Shown piece by piece: positions 23,792 through 30,998 of a stretch of 32,658 nucleotides of DNA (the first letter of the stretch is position 1; the number at the start of each line of letters is the position of its first letter). The translations under genes were made by a program, and so were the position numbers. The notes under the pieces are model-generated. The model had not been told where the DNA came from. It saw nothing but the letters and a program-made list of their open reading frames with translations, and searched no databases. Source of the DNA: BNXB01 sp031556375 (GTDB lineage: Bacteria; Bacteroidota; Bacteroidia; Bacteroidales; Azobacteroidaceae); contig JAVBTA010000048.1 of the NCBI GenBank assembly GCA_031556375.1, positions 1 to 32,658 on the forward strand, in the 5' to 3' direction.

Positions 23792-25086
23792 CATTAGGAT
23801 TTTTATTCACGATTTTTCTGGTTTTTCTCAATGGTTTTTTCGTTGCAGCAGAGTTTGCAATAGTAAAAGTCCGGACCTCTCAGATAGAGGTTAAGAAAAA
23901 TGCGAGTAAGGCCTCTGTAGCTGCAGCAAAAAGTGTAGTTTCCAACCTGGATGGTTATTTGGCTGCTACACAATTGGGTATCACGCTTGCTTCACTTGGT
24001 TTAGGCTGGGTAGGGGAGGATGTTTTTACGAAGATTATTCTTTCGTTTTTTAATTTCTTAGGATTGGGAATGAGCGAAACCGCGGCAAATCATCTGGCTA
24101 TACCTGTGGCATTCCTCCTAATAACAATACTACATATCGTCTTGGGGGAGTTAGCTCCTAAATCGCTGGCTATTCGTAAACCGGTGCAAGTAACATTTGG
24201 TGTGTCTATTCCTCTTAGAATATTTTATTTTGTAGGAAGACCATTGATCTGGATGTTAAACGGTCTGGCGAATATTTTATTGAGAATAATTGGTATTCAA
24301 CCAGTTCATGAACAGGAAGATATTCATACGGAGGAAGAATTAAAAGTAATCATTGCAGAAAGTCATAAGGGAGGTGAAATTCAGGAGACAGAAAAAGAAT
24401 TGATTCAAAACGTGTTCAGTTTAGGTGACCGGAAGATTCAAACCCTGATGACTCCAAGAAACGAGGTAATTTGGGTTGACATTAACGATGATTCGGAAAC
24501 GATTAAAAAGACTATTCTAGACAACAGGCATACGGTTTATCCGCTTTGTGATGAAAACCTGGATAATGTCATCGGCTTTATTCATACAAAAGATCTGGTA
24601 GGAAAAGATTTCGATGTGATTGTTACGGATTTAAAAAAAATCAGCCGGGAAGTGCAGGTCGTAATATCTACAGGAAAAGCATATTCCGTATTGGAAAAGT
24701 TTCAGCGTCAGCGGGTTTACCAGGCGGTTGTAGTGGATGAATACGGAGGTGTCAAGGGATTTGTTACTCTGAATGATATTCTGGATGCACTGGTTGGCGA
24801 TATTTCAGAAACCGACGAGTTTGAGTATGCTTCGGAAATACAATCGGATGGAAGCTTGATTGTCGACGGACAGATTCCTTTCGTTGAATTTCTTGAGAAA
24901 GTCGGACTGGACGATGATATGATCGACACTATAAATGCGAATTATGTGACGATAGCAGGTTATATTATGGATGAACTTGAGCGTATCCCGGAAGAAGGAG
25001 ATACGGTAATGTGGGAAAATTTCACATTTGAAGTTCTTAATATGGACCATAATCGTGTGGATAAAGTAAAAGTATCAAAAGCCTGA
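23788..25086 (+). CDS. CNNM/CorC-HlyC family membrane protein
   Basis: The 432-residue protein has the CNNM transmembrane domain (DUF21; about residues 1-190, with four hydrophobic segments, including HIVLGELAPKSLAIRKP), then paired CBS domains (about 205-330; LMTPRNEVIWVDIND and VVVDEYGGVKGFVTLNDILDALVG) and a C-terminal CorC/HlyC domain (about 345-430). Family members are linked to Mg2+ or cobalt transport, although older annotations say hemolysin. The start ATG overlaps the stop of the glycosyltransferase gene. No ion-specific partner lies next to it, so the transported ion is open. The following gene has its own promoter. Confidence 0.9.
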   Translation: MTLGFLFTIFLVFLNGFFVAAEFAIVKVRTSQIEVKKNASKASVAAAKSVVSNLDGYLAATQLGITLASLGLGWVGEDVFTKIILSFFNFLGLGMSETAANHLAIPVAFLLITILHIVLGELAPKSLAIRKPVQVTFGVSIPLRIFYFVGRPLIWMLNGLANILLRIIGIQPVHEQEDIHTEEELKVIIAESHKGGEIQETEKELIQNVFSLGDRKIQTLMTPRNEVIWVDINDDSETIKKTILDNRHTVYPLCDENLDNVIGFIHTKDLVGKDFDVIVTDLKKISREVQVVISTGKAYSVLEKFQRQRVYQAVVVDEYGGVKGFVTLNDILDALVGDISETDEFEYASEIQSDGSLIVDGQIPFVEFLEKVGLDDDMIDTINANYVTIAGYIMDELERIPEEGDTVMWENFTFEVLNMDHNRVDKVKVSKA

Positions 25087-25088
25087 TT

Positions 25089-25118
25089 TTTGTATTTGGA
25101 AATATTCTTTTACTTTTG
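25089..25118 (+). promoter_or_regulatory. Promoter of the sigma-54 activator-lptE-secG unit
   Basis: TTTG at 25089-25092, an 18-base spacer and TACTTTTG at 25111-25118 match the Bacteroidota pattern. The leader to the ATG at 25144 is about 22 bases. Confidence 0.6.
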
Positions 25119-25143
25119 TATTACTTAAAATTTATTACTTTAA

Positions 25144-26373
25144 ATGGTAAGAACAGATATTCAGTCAGTAAAACTAAGATTTGGTATTATCGGTACTAGT
25201 CCGCTATTGGATAGGGAAATAGAAAAAGCCTTGTTGATAGCTCCAACCGATTTATCAGTGCTGATTGCGGGTGAGAGTGGCGTGGGAAAAGAATCTTTTC
25301 CGCAGATTATTCACCAGAATAGCATCCGTAAACATGGTAGTTATATTGCGGTCAATTGTGGGGCTATTCCGGAAGGAACTATCGATTCCGAATTATTCGG
25401 ACATGAGAAAGGTTCATTTACCGGCGCGTTGGGCGAACGTAAAGGGTATTTTGAGGTTGCCAACGGAGGAACTATCTTTCTGGATGAAGTAGGAGAGATG
25501 CCGATGGCAACACAAGCTCGTTTATTGCGTGTTTTGGAATCAGGTGAGTTTATAAAAGTAGGTTCGTCTAAGGTTCAGAAAACGGATGTACGCATTGTTG
25601 CGGCAACAAATGTCGATTTGCTTCAGGCTATTCGTAACGGAAAATTCAGGGAAGACTTGTATTATAGGTTGAATACGGTTCCTATTCAGCTTCCGCCTTT
25701 ACGCGACAGGAAAGAAGATATTCCGTTGTTGTTCCGAAAGTTTGCCGGTGATTTTGCTGAGAAGTACCGGATGCCGGCAGTACATCTGACCGATGATGCC
25801 CGTTTGGTATTGATGAATTACCGCTGGCCGGGCAATGTACGTGAGCTCAAGAATATTACGGAAAGAATGTCCATCATCGAAAAAGAACGTGAGATTTCAG
25901 GCGCAGTGCTGAAAACATATCTAACTAACCCTGATATGGAGAGGCTTCCTGTGTTGGTGAGAGATAATGATTCGAAAAGTTTCAGTTCGGAACGAGAGAT
26001 CCTCTATCAGGTGCTTTTCGATATGAAAAAGGATGTCAACGACCTGAAAAAGCTGGTACATGATATCATGTCCGGAAATACAACTCCCCAACAGGTAGAA
26101 AATACTCCCTATCATCCTATCAGTGTTCATGATACATACAATGTCCCTGTGAATATTTCTGCACCGTCGATACCTGTACCTCCTCAAAAAGAGGATGCTG
26201 AGTCGGATGAGGCTGATTATGAGGAAGAAACCATGTCTTTGGAAGATGTGGAGAAAGATATGATACGTAAAGCCCTGGAACGAAATAACGGGCGGAGGCG
26301 TAATGCGGCTCAGGAACTCAAGATATCGGAAAGGACATTGTATCGTAAGATTAAGGAATATGGTTTGGAATGA
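25144..26373 (+). CDS. Sigma-54-dependent transcriptional activator without receiver domain
   Basis: The 409-residue protein is an AAA+ enhancer-binding activator. It has Walker A GESGVGKE at residues 43-50, the sigma-54-contacting loop GSFTGA at 90-95 (usual GAFTGA, a frequent variant), Walker B IFLDE at 111-115, and the RVVAATN-like sensor RIVAATN. A linker of about 90 residues, with Pro/Glu-rich parts, precedes the C-terminal Fis-type HTH (RRNAAQELKISERTLYRKIK, near 380-405). There is no receiver, PAS or GAF domain at the N-terminus, so activity must be set by expression or by another protein. The ATPase starts within 20 residues of the start. The target promoters are unknown; a sigma-54-like site is seen upstream of clpB. 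It is followed by lptE after 34 bases. Confidence 0.93.
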   Translation: MVRTDIQSVKLRFGIIGTSPLLDREIEKALLIAPTDLSVLIAGESGVGKESFPQIIHQNSIRKHGSYIAVNCGAIPEGTIDSELFGHEKGSFTGALGERKGYFEVANGGTIFLDEVGEMPMATQARLLRVLESGEFIKVGSSKVQKTDVRIVAATNVDLLQAIRNGKFREDLYYRLNTVPIQLPPLRDRKEDIPLLFRKFAGDFAEKYRMPAVHLTDDARLVLMNYRWPGNVRELKNITERMSIIEKEREISGAVLKTYLTNPDMERLPVLVRDNDSKSFSSEREILYQVLFDMKKDVNDLKKLVHDIMSGNTTPQQVENTPYHPISVHDTYNVPVNISAPSIPVPPQKEDAESDEADYEEETMSLEDVEKDMIRKALERNNGRRRNAAQELKISERTLYRKIKEYGLE

Positions 26374-26407
26374 TGGTAGAAGGAGTTAAAGAGAGTTAGA
26401 AGAAGTA

Positions 26408-26935
26408 ATGAAGAAAATAAATAAAATGAGGAGAATAAATCGGTTATTGTTTTATGTTGTTCCGGTGTTTTTACTTATTTCCTGTTCGATGTCTTATTCA
26501 TTTAAGGGAGGGAAGATCGACGAGAATATCAAAACTGTCAAGATTACGGACTTCTTGAATCAGGCACAATTGGTTTATCCTCCACTTACCCAGACTCTTA
26601 ATAGAGAGCTGAGAATAAAGTTGATAGATCAGACAAGTTTGAAAGAAGTTTCCAGTAATGCGAATCTTGAATTCGAAGGTGAAATAACCGACTATAGGGT
26701 TGAAGGAACGGCTGTAAAAGCAGATGGTTATGCTTCTATGGCTAAATTGACGATAACGGTTAAAGTACGATATACGAATAATGTTAAACCGGAAGAAAGT
26801 ATTGAACAGAGCTTTACGGGTTTTGAGGAATTTTCCAGCAACAGGACTCTCGATGAGGTGCAGGATGGTTTGATTGTAACGATCGTTGCCAATATTGTCG
26901 ATCAGATTTATAACGCTACTGTAGGTAATTGGTAA
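26408..26935 (+). CDS. lptE: LPS-assembly lipoprotein LptE
   Basis: LptE plugs the LptD barrel in the outer membrane and helps deliver LPS to the surface. The 175-residue protein has a lipoprotein signal with a lipobox ending in LISC (Cys26) and then YSFKGGKIDENIKTVKITDF, the start typical of the Bacteroidota LptE family. The later beta-strand region has NANLEFEGEITDYRVEG, and the protein ends without extension. ATG codons at 26408 and 26426 are both possible; the first is preceded by AGAAGAAG. The stop codon is directly followed by the start of the TPR gene, with no spacer. LptD is not in the window. Confidence 0.88.
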   Translation: MKKINKMRRINRLLFYVVPVFLLISCSMSYSFKGGKIDENIKTVKITDFLNQAQLVYPPLTQTLNRELRIKLIDQTSLKEVSSNANLEFEGEITDYRVEGTAVKADGYASMAKLTITVKVRYTNNVKPEESIEQSFTGFEEFSSNRTLDEVQDGLIVTIVANIVDQIYNATVGNW

Positions 26936-27703
26936 ATGAAGTCAGGAGATATCATACAGCTTATAAATGATCCATCATCGCTTAATGAGGATTCGGAAAA
27001 ACAGTTGAAAGCGCTGTTGGAAGATTATCCATATTTTCAGGCAGCAAGGTTGTTGTATCTGTTAAATCTTTATGTAGGAAAAGATTCGGAGTTTAATAGC
27101 GAATTAAAAAAGACGGCATGTTACGCTGTCGACAGGAAAAAGCTGTATTTCCTGGTTAATGGAGAACAGTTTGCACCTATACAGATGCATCGACTCGAGA
27201 AGACGGAAAAAAACTTACAATTAGATTCGTCTTTCGATCTGATTGATTTTTTCCTGAATGAGAAAATGCCGGATAAGGCGGAAATTCCGGACGAAAAGCC
27301 TGTCGTTATTTCCGGTAATAAATCTGGAGAATTGATTTCTTCGGATTATATGTCGTTTTTGCTTTCGGATAATGTAAAATATAATGTGTTGGATACAGTT
27401 CCGATGCAACATCAGGAAACGATTGATGAATTTCTCCGTAAAGATGCTGAAGAACCGGTGAAGATTCAGTTAAAAGATGTCGAAGAACAGCCTGTAGAGA
27501 AGGATAGACCCGATTTAGATACTGTTGAAGAAGGTGATTTTTTCTCAGAAACTTTAGCTAAAATTTACATCCGTCAGAAAAAATATGTAAAGGCATTGGA
27601 AATTATTCGGAAGTTACATTTGCTATATCCAGAAAAAAATATTTACTTTGCAGACCAAATTCGTTTTTTGGAGAAATTGATTATTAACACAAAAAAATTA
27701 TAA
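26936..27703 (+). CDS. Conserved TPR-containing protein between lptE and secG
   Basis: I do not recognise a named function. The 255-residue protein has no signal peptide. Residues 1-100 look helical and Leu/Tyr-rich (QLKALLEDYPYFQAARLLYL), residues about 110-195 form an acidic Pro/Glu/Lys-rich linker, and residues about 202-237 form one TPR-like helix pair (AKIYIRQKKYVKALEIIRKL). Such proteins occupy the lptE-secG interval in other Bacteroidales, which suggests a role in envelope or secretion work. It starts at the base after the lptE stop, and secG begins 6 bases after its stop, so expression is tightly linked. Confidence 0.8.
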   Translation: MKSGDIIQLINDPSSLNEDSEKQLKALLEDYPYFQAARLLYLLNLYVGKDSEFNSELKKTACYAVDRKKLYFLVNGEQFAPIQMHRLEKTEKNLQLDSSFDLIDFFLNEKMPDKAEIPDEKPVVISGNKSGELISSDYMSFLLSDNVKYNVLDTVPMQHQETIDEFLRKDAEEPVKIQLKDVEEQPVEKDRPDLDTVEEGDFFSETLAKIYIRQKKYVKALEIIRKLHLLYPEKNIYFADQIRFLEKLIINTKKL

Positions 27704-27709
27704 TAAAAA

Positions 27710-28093
27710 ATGTACGTATTTATTTCAGTATTGATTGTTATCGCATCCTTGCTTTTGATATTCGTTGTAGTGATACAAAACTCAAAAGGAGGAGGTTTGG
27801 CTGCTGGTTTTGCTTCTTCCAATCAAGTGATGGGAGTTCGTAAGACTACCGACTTTTTAGAGAAAGCAACATGGTCATTGGCTGGAACGGTTGTTGTTTT
27901 GGCAATTGTTGTTTCTTTCTTCTTACCAGGTCGTTCTTCAAAGGGTCCTGAATCCGAAATTAAACAAAATATTGAGAATGCAGTTCCAGCTGCCGATCCG
28001 AATGCTGTAACTCCATTTGAAACTCCGGTTCCGGAAGGTACACAGGCTCCAGCTCAGGAAGCACCTGCTCAACAGGAAAAGCCTCAGGAATAA
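27710..28093 (+). CDS. secG: Preprotein translocase subunit SecG
   Basis: SecG is the small inner-membrane partner of SecYE. The 127-residue protein has two membrane helices (about residues 3-21 and 53-76) joined by the loop VIQNSKGGGLAAGFASSNQV, which is the SecG signature. The C-terminal 45 residues are rich in Pro, Ala, Glu and Gln, a tail often seen in Bacteroidota SecG. The gene ends the operon that starts at the sigma-54 activator, before a clear terminator. Confidence 0.93.
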   Translation: MYVFISVLIVIASLLLIFVVVIQNSKGGGLAAGFASSNQVMGVRKTTDFLEKATWSLAGTVVVLAIVVSFFLPGRSSKGPESEIKQNIENAVPAADPNAVTPFETPVPEGTQAPAQEAPAQQEKPQE

Positions 28094-28114
28094 TATTCTG
28101 AAACGTTAAATATG

Positions 28115-28148
28115 ACGCCCGGTGATTATCGATCATCGGGCGTTTTAG
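28115..28148 (+). terminator. Rho-independent terminator after secG
   Basis: Twelve bases at 28115-28126 (ACGCCCGGTGAT) pair with 28132-28143 (ATCATCGGGCGT) with one G-T pair and a five-base loop, followed by TTTT. It starts 21 bases after the secG stop. Confidence 0.88.
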
Positions 28149-28176
28149 TTTATACCCCGTACGATGCCAATGCCTA

Positions 28177-28218
28177 CTGTCAATTTGGCAGAATTTAAAC
28201 CTTGGCAAGACCTTTGTC
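28177..28218 (+). promoter_or_regulatory. Control region of clpB: near-palindrome and two alternative promoter readings
   Basis: CTGTCAATTTGGCAG at 28177-28191 is a 15-base near-perfect palindrome with one G-T mismatch pair. Downstream, TGGCAAGACCTTTGT at 28203-28217 resembles a sigma-54 element (TGGCAC-N5-TTGC) with GG and G at the proper spacing but T for C at -12. The same bases also allow TTTG (28184-28187), 21 bases and GACCTTTG (28209-28216), a one-mismatch Bacteroidota promoter. The leader would be about 45 bases. Confidence 0.4.
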
Positions 28219-28261
28219 GTTTAACCGATAAAGTTAATAACCATAAAAAATTATAAAGCCT

Positions 28262-30850
28262 ATGAATTTTAACAATTTTACAATTAAGTCTCAGGAGGCC
28301 GTTCAGAAGAGTATTGATTTGACCAGAAGGAATAACCAGCAATCGATTGAACCGGCTCACCTAATGAAAGCTATTCTTGATGAGGGTGAGAATGTGACAA
28401 ATTTTTTGTTTCAAAAACTGGGGGTTAACATCCAAAGTCTGAATAGTATCCTGGACCGGGAAATACAATCGTTACCTAAGGTTTCAGGGGGCGAACCATA
28501 TCTGAGTCGTGAAACTAATGCCATACTTCAGAAAGCAGTCGATTATTGCCATAAGATGGGAGATGAATATGTCTCTCTTGAACATATTATTCTGGCACTG
28601 TTGATCGAAAAAAGTACAGTATCTACTATGTTGAAAGACATGGGGGTAACAGAGAAAGAGCTTACTGCTGCAATTAATGAATTGCGAAAAGGAAATAAAG
28701 TGACCAGCCAATCGGCGGAGGATACCTATCAATCGCTGTCTAAATATGCAATTAATCTGAATGAAAGGGCTCGTTCCGGAAAGCTCGATCCTGTGATTGG
28801 CCGTGATGAGGAGATTCGTCGTGTACTCCAAATATTGAGTCGCCGGACTAAAAATAACCCGATTCTTATTGGTGAGCCAGGGGTCGGAAAAACTGCTATT
28901 GCAGAAGGTCTTGCGCATCGTATAGTGAGAGGTGACGTTCCGGATAATCTGAAAACAAAACAAATATATTCCCTCGATATGGGGGCTTTGATTGCCGGGG
29001 CTAAGTATAAAGGAGAGTTTGAAGAACGCTTGAAATCTGTCGTGAATGAGGTGATGCAATCAGATGGTGAGATTATCCTGTTTATCGACGAAATCCATAC
29101 CTTGGTGGGCGCAGGTAAAAGTGAAGGCGCTATGGATGCTGCCAATATCCTGAAGCCGGCTTTGGCGAGAGGTGAGTTACGTTCGATAGGAGCGACAACT
29201 TTGGATGAATATCAAAAGTATTTTGAGAAAGACAAAGCTTTGGAACGTCGTTTCCAGACCGTTATGATCGAAGAACCGAGTGAAGCGGATGCTGTGTCTA
29301 TTTTGCGTGGTTTGAAAGAGAAGTATGAGAATCACCATAAAATACGGATTAAAGATGATGCTATTATTGCTTCTGTTCAACTTTCAATCCGTTATATCAC
29401 AGATCGTTACTTGCCGGATAAGGCGATCGACCTGATGGATGAGGCTGCTGCTCGCCTGCGGATGCAGGTCGATTCGGTTCCGGAAGCTTTGGACGAAATA
29501 ACCCGGCGTATTACGCAGTTGGAGATCGAACGGGAAGCTATTAAACGGGAAAATGATCATAGTAAACTGGAGTCTCTCAACAAGGAAATTGCTGATTTGA
29601 AGGAAGATGAAACCAAATTCAAAGCGAAATGGCAATCGGAAAAAGAAGTTATCAACAGGATACAACAGAATAAGATCGATATCGAAGACCTGAAGTTCCA
29701 GGCAGAAAAAGCTGAACGTGAAGGGGATTACGGGAAAGTGGCGGAGATTCGTTATGGTAAACTGAAGCAAAAGGAGGAAGAAATCGAAAAGTTTGAGAAA
29801 GAATTGAACTCTATGCAAGGCGACCATGCGATGATCAAAGAGGAGGTCGATGCGGACGATATTGCGGAAGTCGTTTCCAAGTGGACAGGAATCCCTGTGG
29901 GGCGAATGATGCAGAGTGAAACGGAGAAGTTATTGCATCTGGAGGAAGAACTTCACAAACGTGTTGTAGGGCAGAATGAAGCGATTACAGCTGTCTCCGA
30001 TGCCGTACGCCGGAGTCGGGCAGGTTTGCAGGATCCGAAGCGCCCTATCGGTTCATTTATTTTTCTGGGAACCACCGGAGTCGGAAAGACTGAGTTGGCT
30101 AAGGCTTTGGCGGAATACTTATTCAACGATGAGAACTCGATGACTCGTATCGATATGAGCGAATACCAGGAAAAGTTCAGTGTGACACGTCTGATCGGTT
30201 CTCCTCCGGGATATGTTGGTTATGACGAAGGAGGACAGCTAACGGAAGCAGTTCGACACAAACCATATTCTGTCGTATTGTTTGATGAAATAGAAAAGGC
30301 CCACCCGGATGTTTTTAATATTTTATTGCAAGTTCTTGATGACGGGCGATTGACTGATAATAAAGGAAGAGTTGTTAATTTCAAGAACACAATTATTATT
30401 ATGACTTCTAATTTAGGATCTTCTATTATCAGAGAAAATTTTGAAAAGATCTCGGGATCAAATCAAGAACAGATCGTTGAAGATACTAAACAGGAGGTTC
30501 TTGCTTTATTAAAACAAACGATTCGTCCTGAATTTTTGAACAGGATCGATGAAGTCATTATGTTTACACCTCTAAATGAGAGTGAAATACGTGAAATTGT
30601 TCACATACAGCTGAATGGTATTCAGAGAAGTCTGTCGGAAAATGGGTTTAATATTCTATTTACAGATGCAGCTGTCGATCAGATCGCGGAGCAAGGTTAT
30701 GATCCTCAATTTGGAGCCCGTCCGGTAAAACGAGTGATTCAACGGGAGGTACTCAATCCTCTTTCGAAAGCCATATTGGCGCAGAAGGTGGATCGAAGCA
30801 AGCCTGTGACTGTCGATAGTGTGGATGGGGCGTTGGTGTTCCGGAATTAA
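28262..30850 (+). CDS. clpB: ATP-dependent disaggregase ClpB
   Basis: ClpB rescues aggregated proteins with DnaK. The 862-residue protein has the Clp N domain (about 1-145; NNFTIKSQEAVQKS), the first AAA+ module with Walker A GEPGVGKT at residues 204-211 and Walker B IILFIDE, the coiled-coil middle domain (about 400-525; ITQLEIEREAIKRE and EKAEREGDYGKVAEIRYG), and the second AAA+ module with Walker A GTTGVGKT at 603-610 and VVLFDEIEKAHPD. The pore motif KYKGEFEERL is present. There is no ClpP-binding loop typical of ClpA/ClpX, which fits a disaggregase. Length and order are normal. It is a single gene with its own control region and a strong terminator. Confidence 0.96.
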   Translation: MNFNNFTIKSQEAVQKSIDLTRRNNQQSIEPAHLMKAILDEGENVTNFLFQKLGVNIQSLNSILDREIQSLPKVSGGEPYLSRETNAILQKAVDYCHKMGDEYVSLEHIILALLIEKSTVSTMLKDMGVTEKELTAAINELRKGNKVTSQSAEDTYQSLSKYAINLNERARSGKLDPVIGRDEEIRRVLQILSRRTKNNPILIGEPGVGKTAIAEGLAHRIVRGDVPDNLKTKQIYSLDMGALIAGAKYKGEFEERLKSVVNEVMQSDGEIILFIDEIHTLVGAGKSEGAMDAANILKPALARGELRSIGATTLDEYQKYFEKDKALERRFQTVMIEEPSEADAVSILRGLKEKYENHHKIRIKDDAIIASVQLSIRYITDRYLPDKAIDLMDEAAARLRMQVDSVPEALDEITRRITQLEIEREAIKRENDHSKLESLNKEIADLKEDETKFKAKWQSEKEVINRIQQNKIDIEDLKFQAEKAEREGDYGKVAEIRYGKLKQKEEEIEKFEKELNSMQGDHAMIKEEVDADDIAEVVSKWTGIPVGRMMQSETEKLLHLEEELHKRVVGQNEAITAVSDAVRRSRAGLQDPKRPIGSFIFLGTTGVGKTELAKALAEYLFNDENSMTRIDMSEYQEKFSVTRLIGSPPGYVGYDEGGQLTEAVRHKPYSVVLFDEIEKAHPDVFNILLQVLDDGRLTDNKGRVVNFKNTIIIMTSNLGSSIIRENFEKISGSNQEQIVEDTKQEVLALLKQTIRPEFLNRIDEVIMFTPLNESEIREIVHIQLNGIQRSLSENGFNILFTDAAVDQIAEQGYDPQFGARPVKRVIQREVLNPLSKAILAQKVDRSKPVTVDSVDGALVFRN

Positions 30851-30871
30851 CTCCTGTTCTGATATTTTTAC

Positions 30872-30925
30872 AACGATGGATTTCAATCTTGCACTACATA
30901 GCAAGATTGAAATCCATCGTTTTTC
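30872..30925 (+). terminator. Terminator of clpB with 21-bp perfect stem
   Basis: Bases 30872-30892 (starting AACGATGGATTTC) are fully complementary to 30901-30921 (ending GAAATCCATCGTT), with an eight-base loop and a T-run. It starts 21 bases after the clpB stop. Confidence 0.9.
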
Positions 30926-30936
30926 TTAAGCAGATT

Positions 30937-30967
30937 GTTGTTTTTATATTACTAAATGGTATCTTTG
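30937..30967 (+). promoter_or_regulatory. Promoter of the TPR-HTH protein gene
   Basis: GTTG at 30937-30940, a 19-base spacer and TATCTTTG at 30960-30967 fit the Bacteroidota consensus closely. The leader to the ATG is about 30 bases. Confidence 0.65.
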
Positions 30968-30998
30968 TTTTTGTAGTTTTAATTTAAAAATAAAAACA

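Noticed and set aside
26374..26407. GAGTTA short repeats before lptE as a regulatory site
   Set aside because: The 34-base gap is purine-rich and within an operon; the repetition is weak and may only serve ribosome binding.
28484..29145. Long antisense frames within clpB
   Set aside because: clpB is intact and conserved over this part; the antisense frames have no recognisable features.
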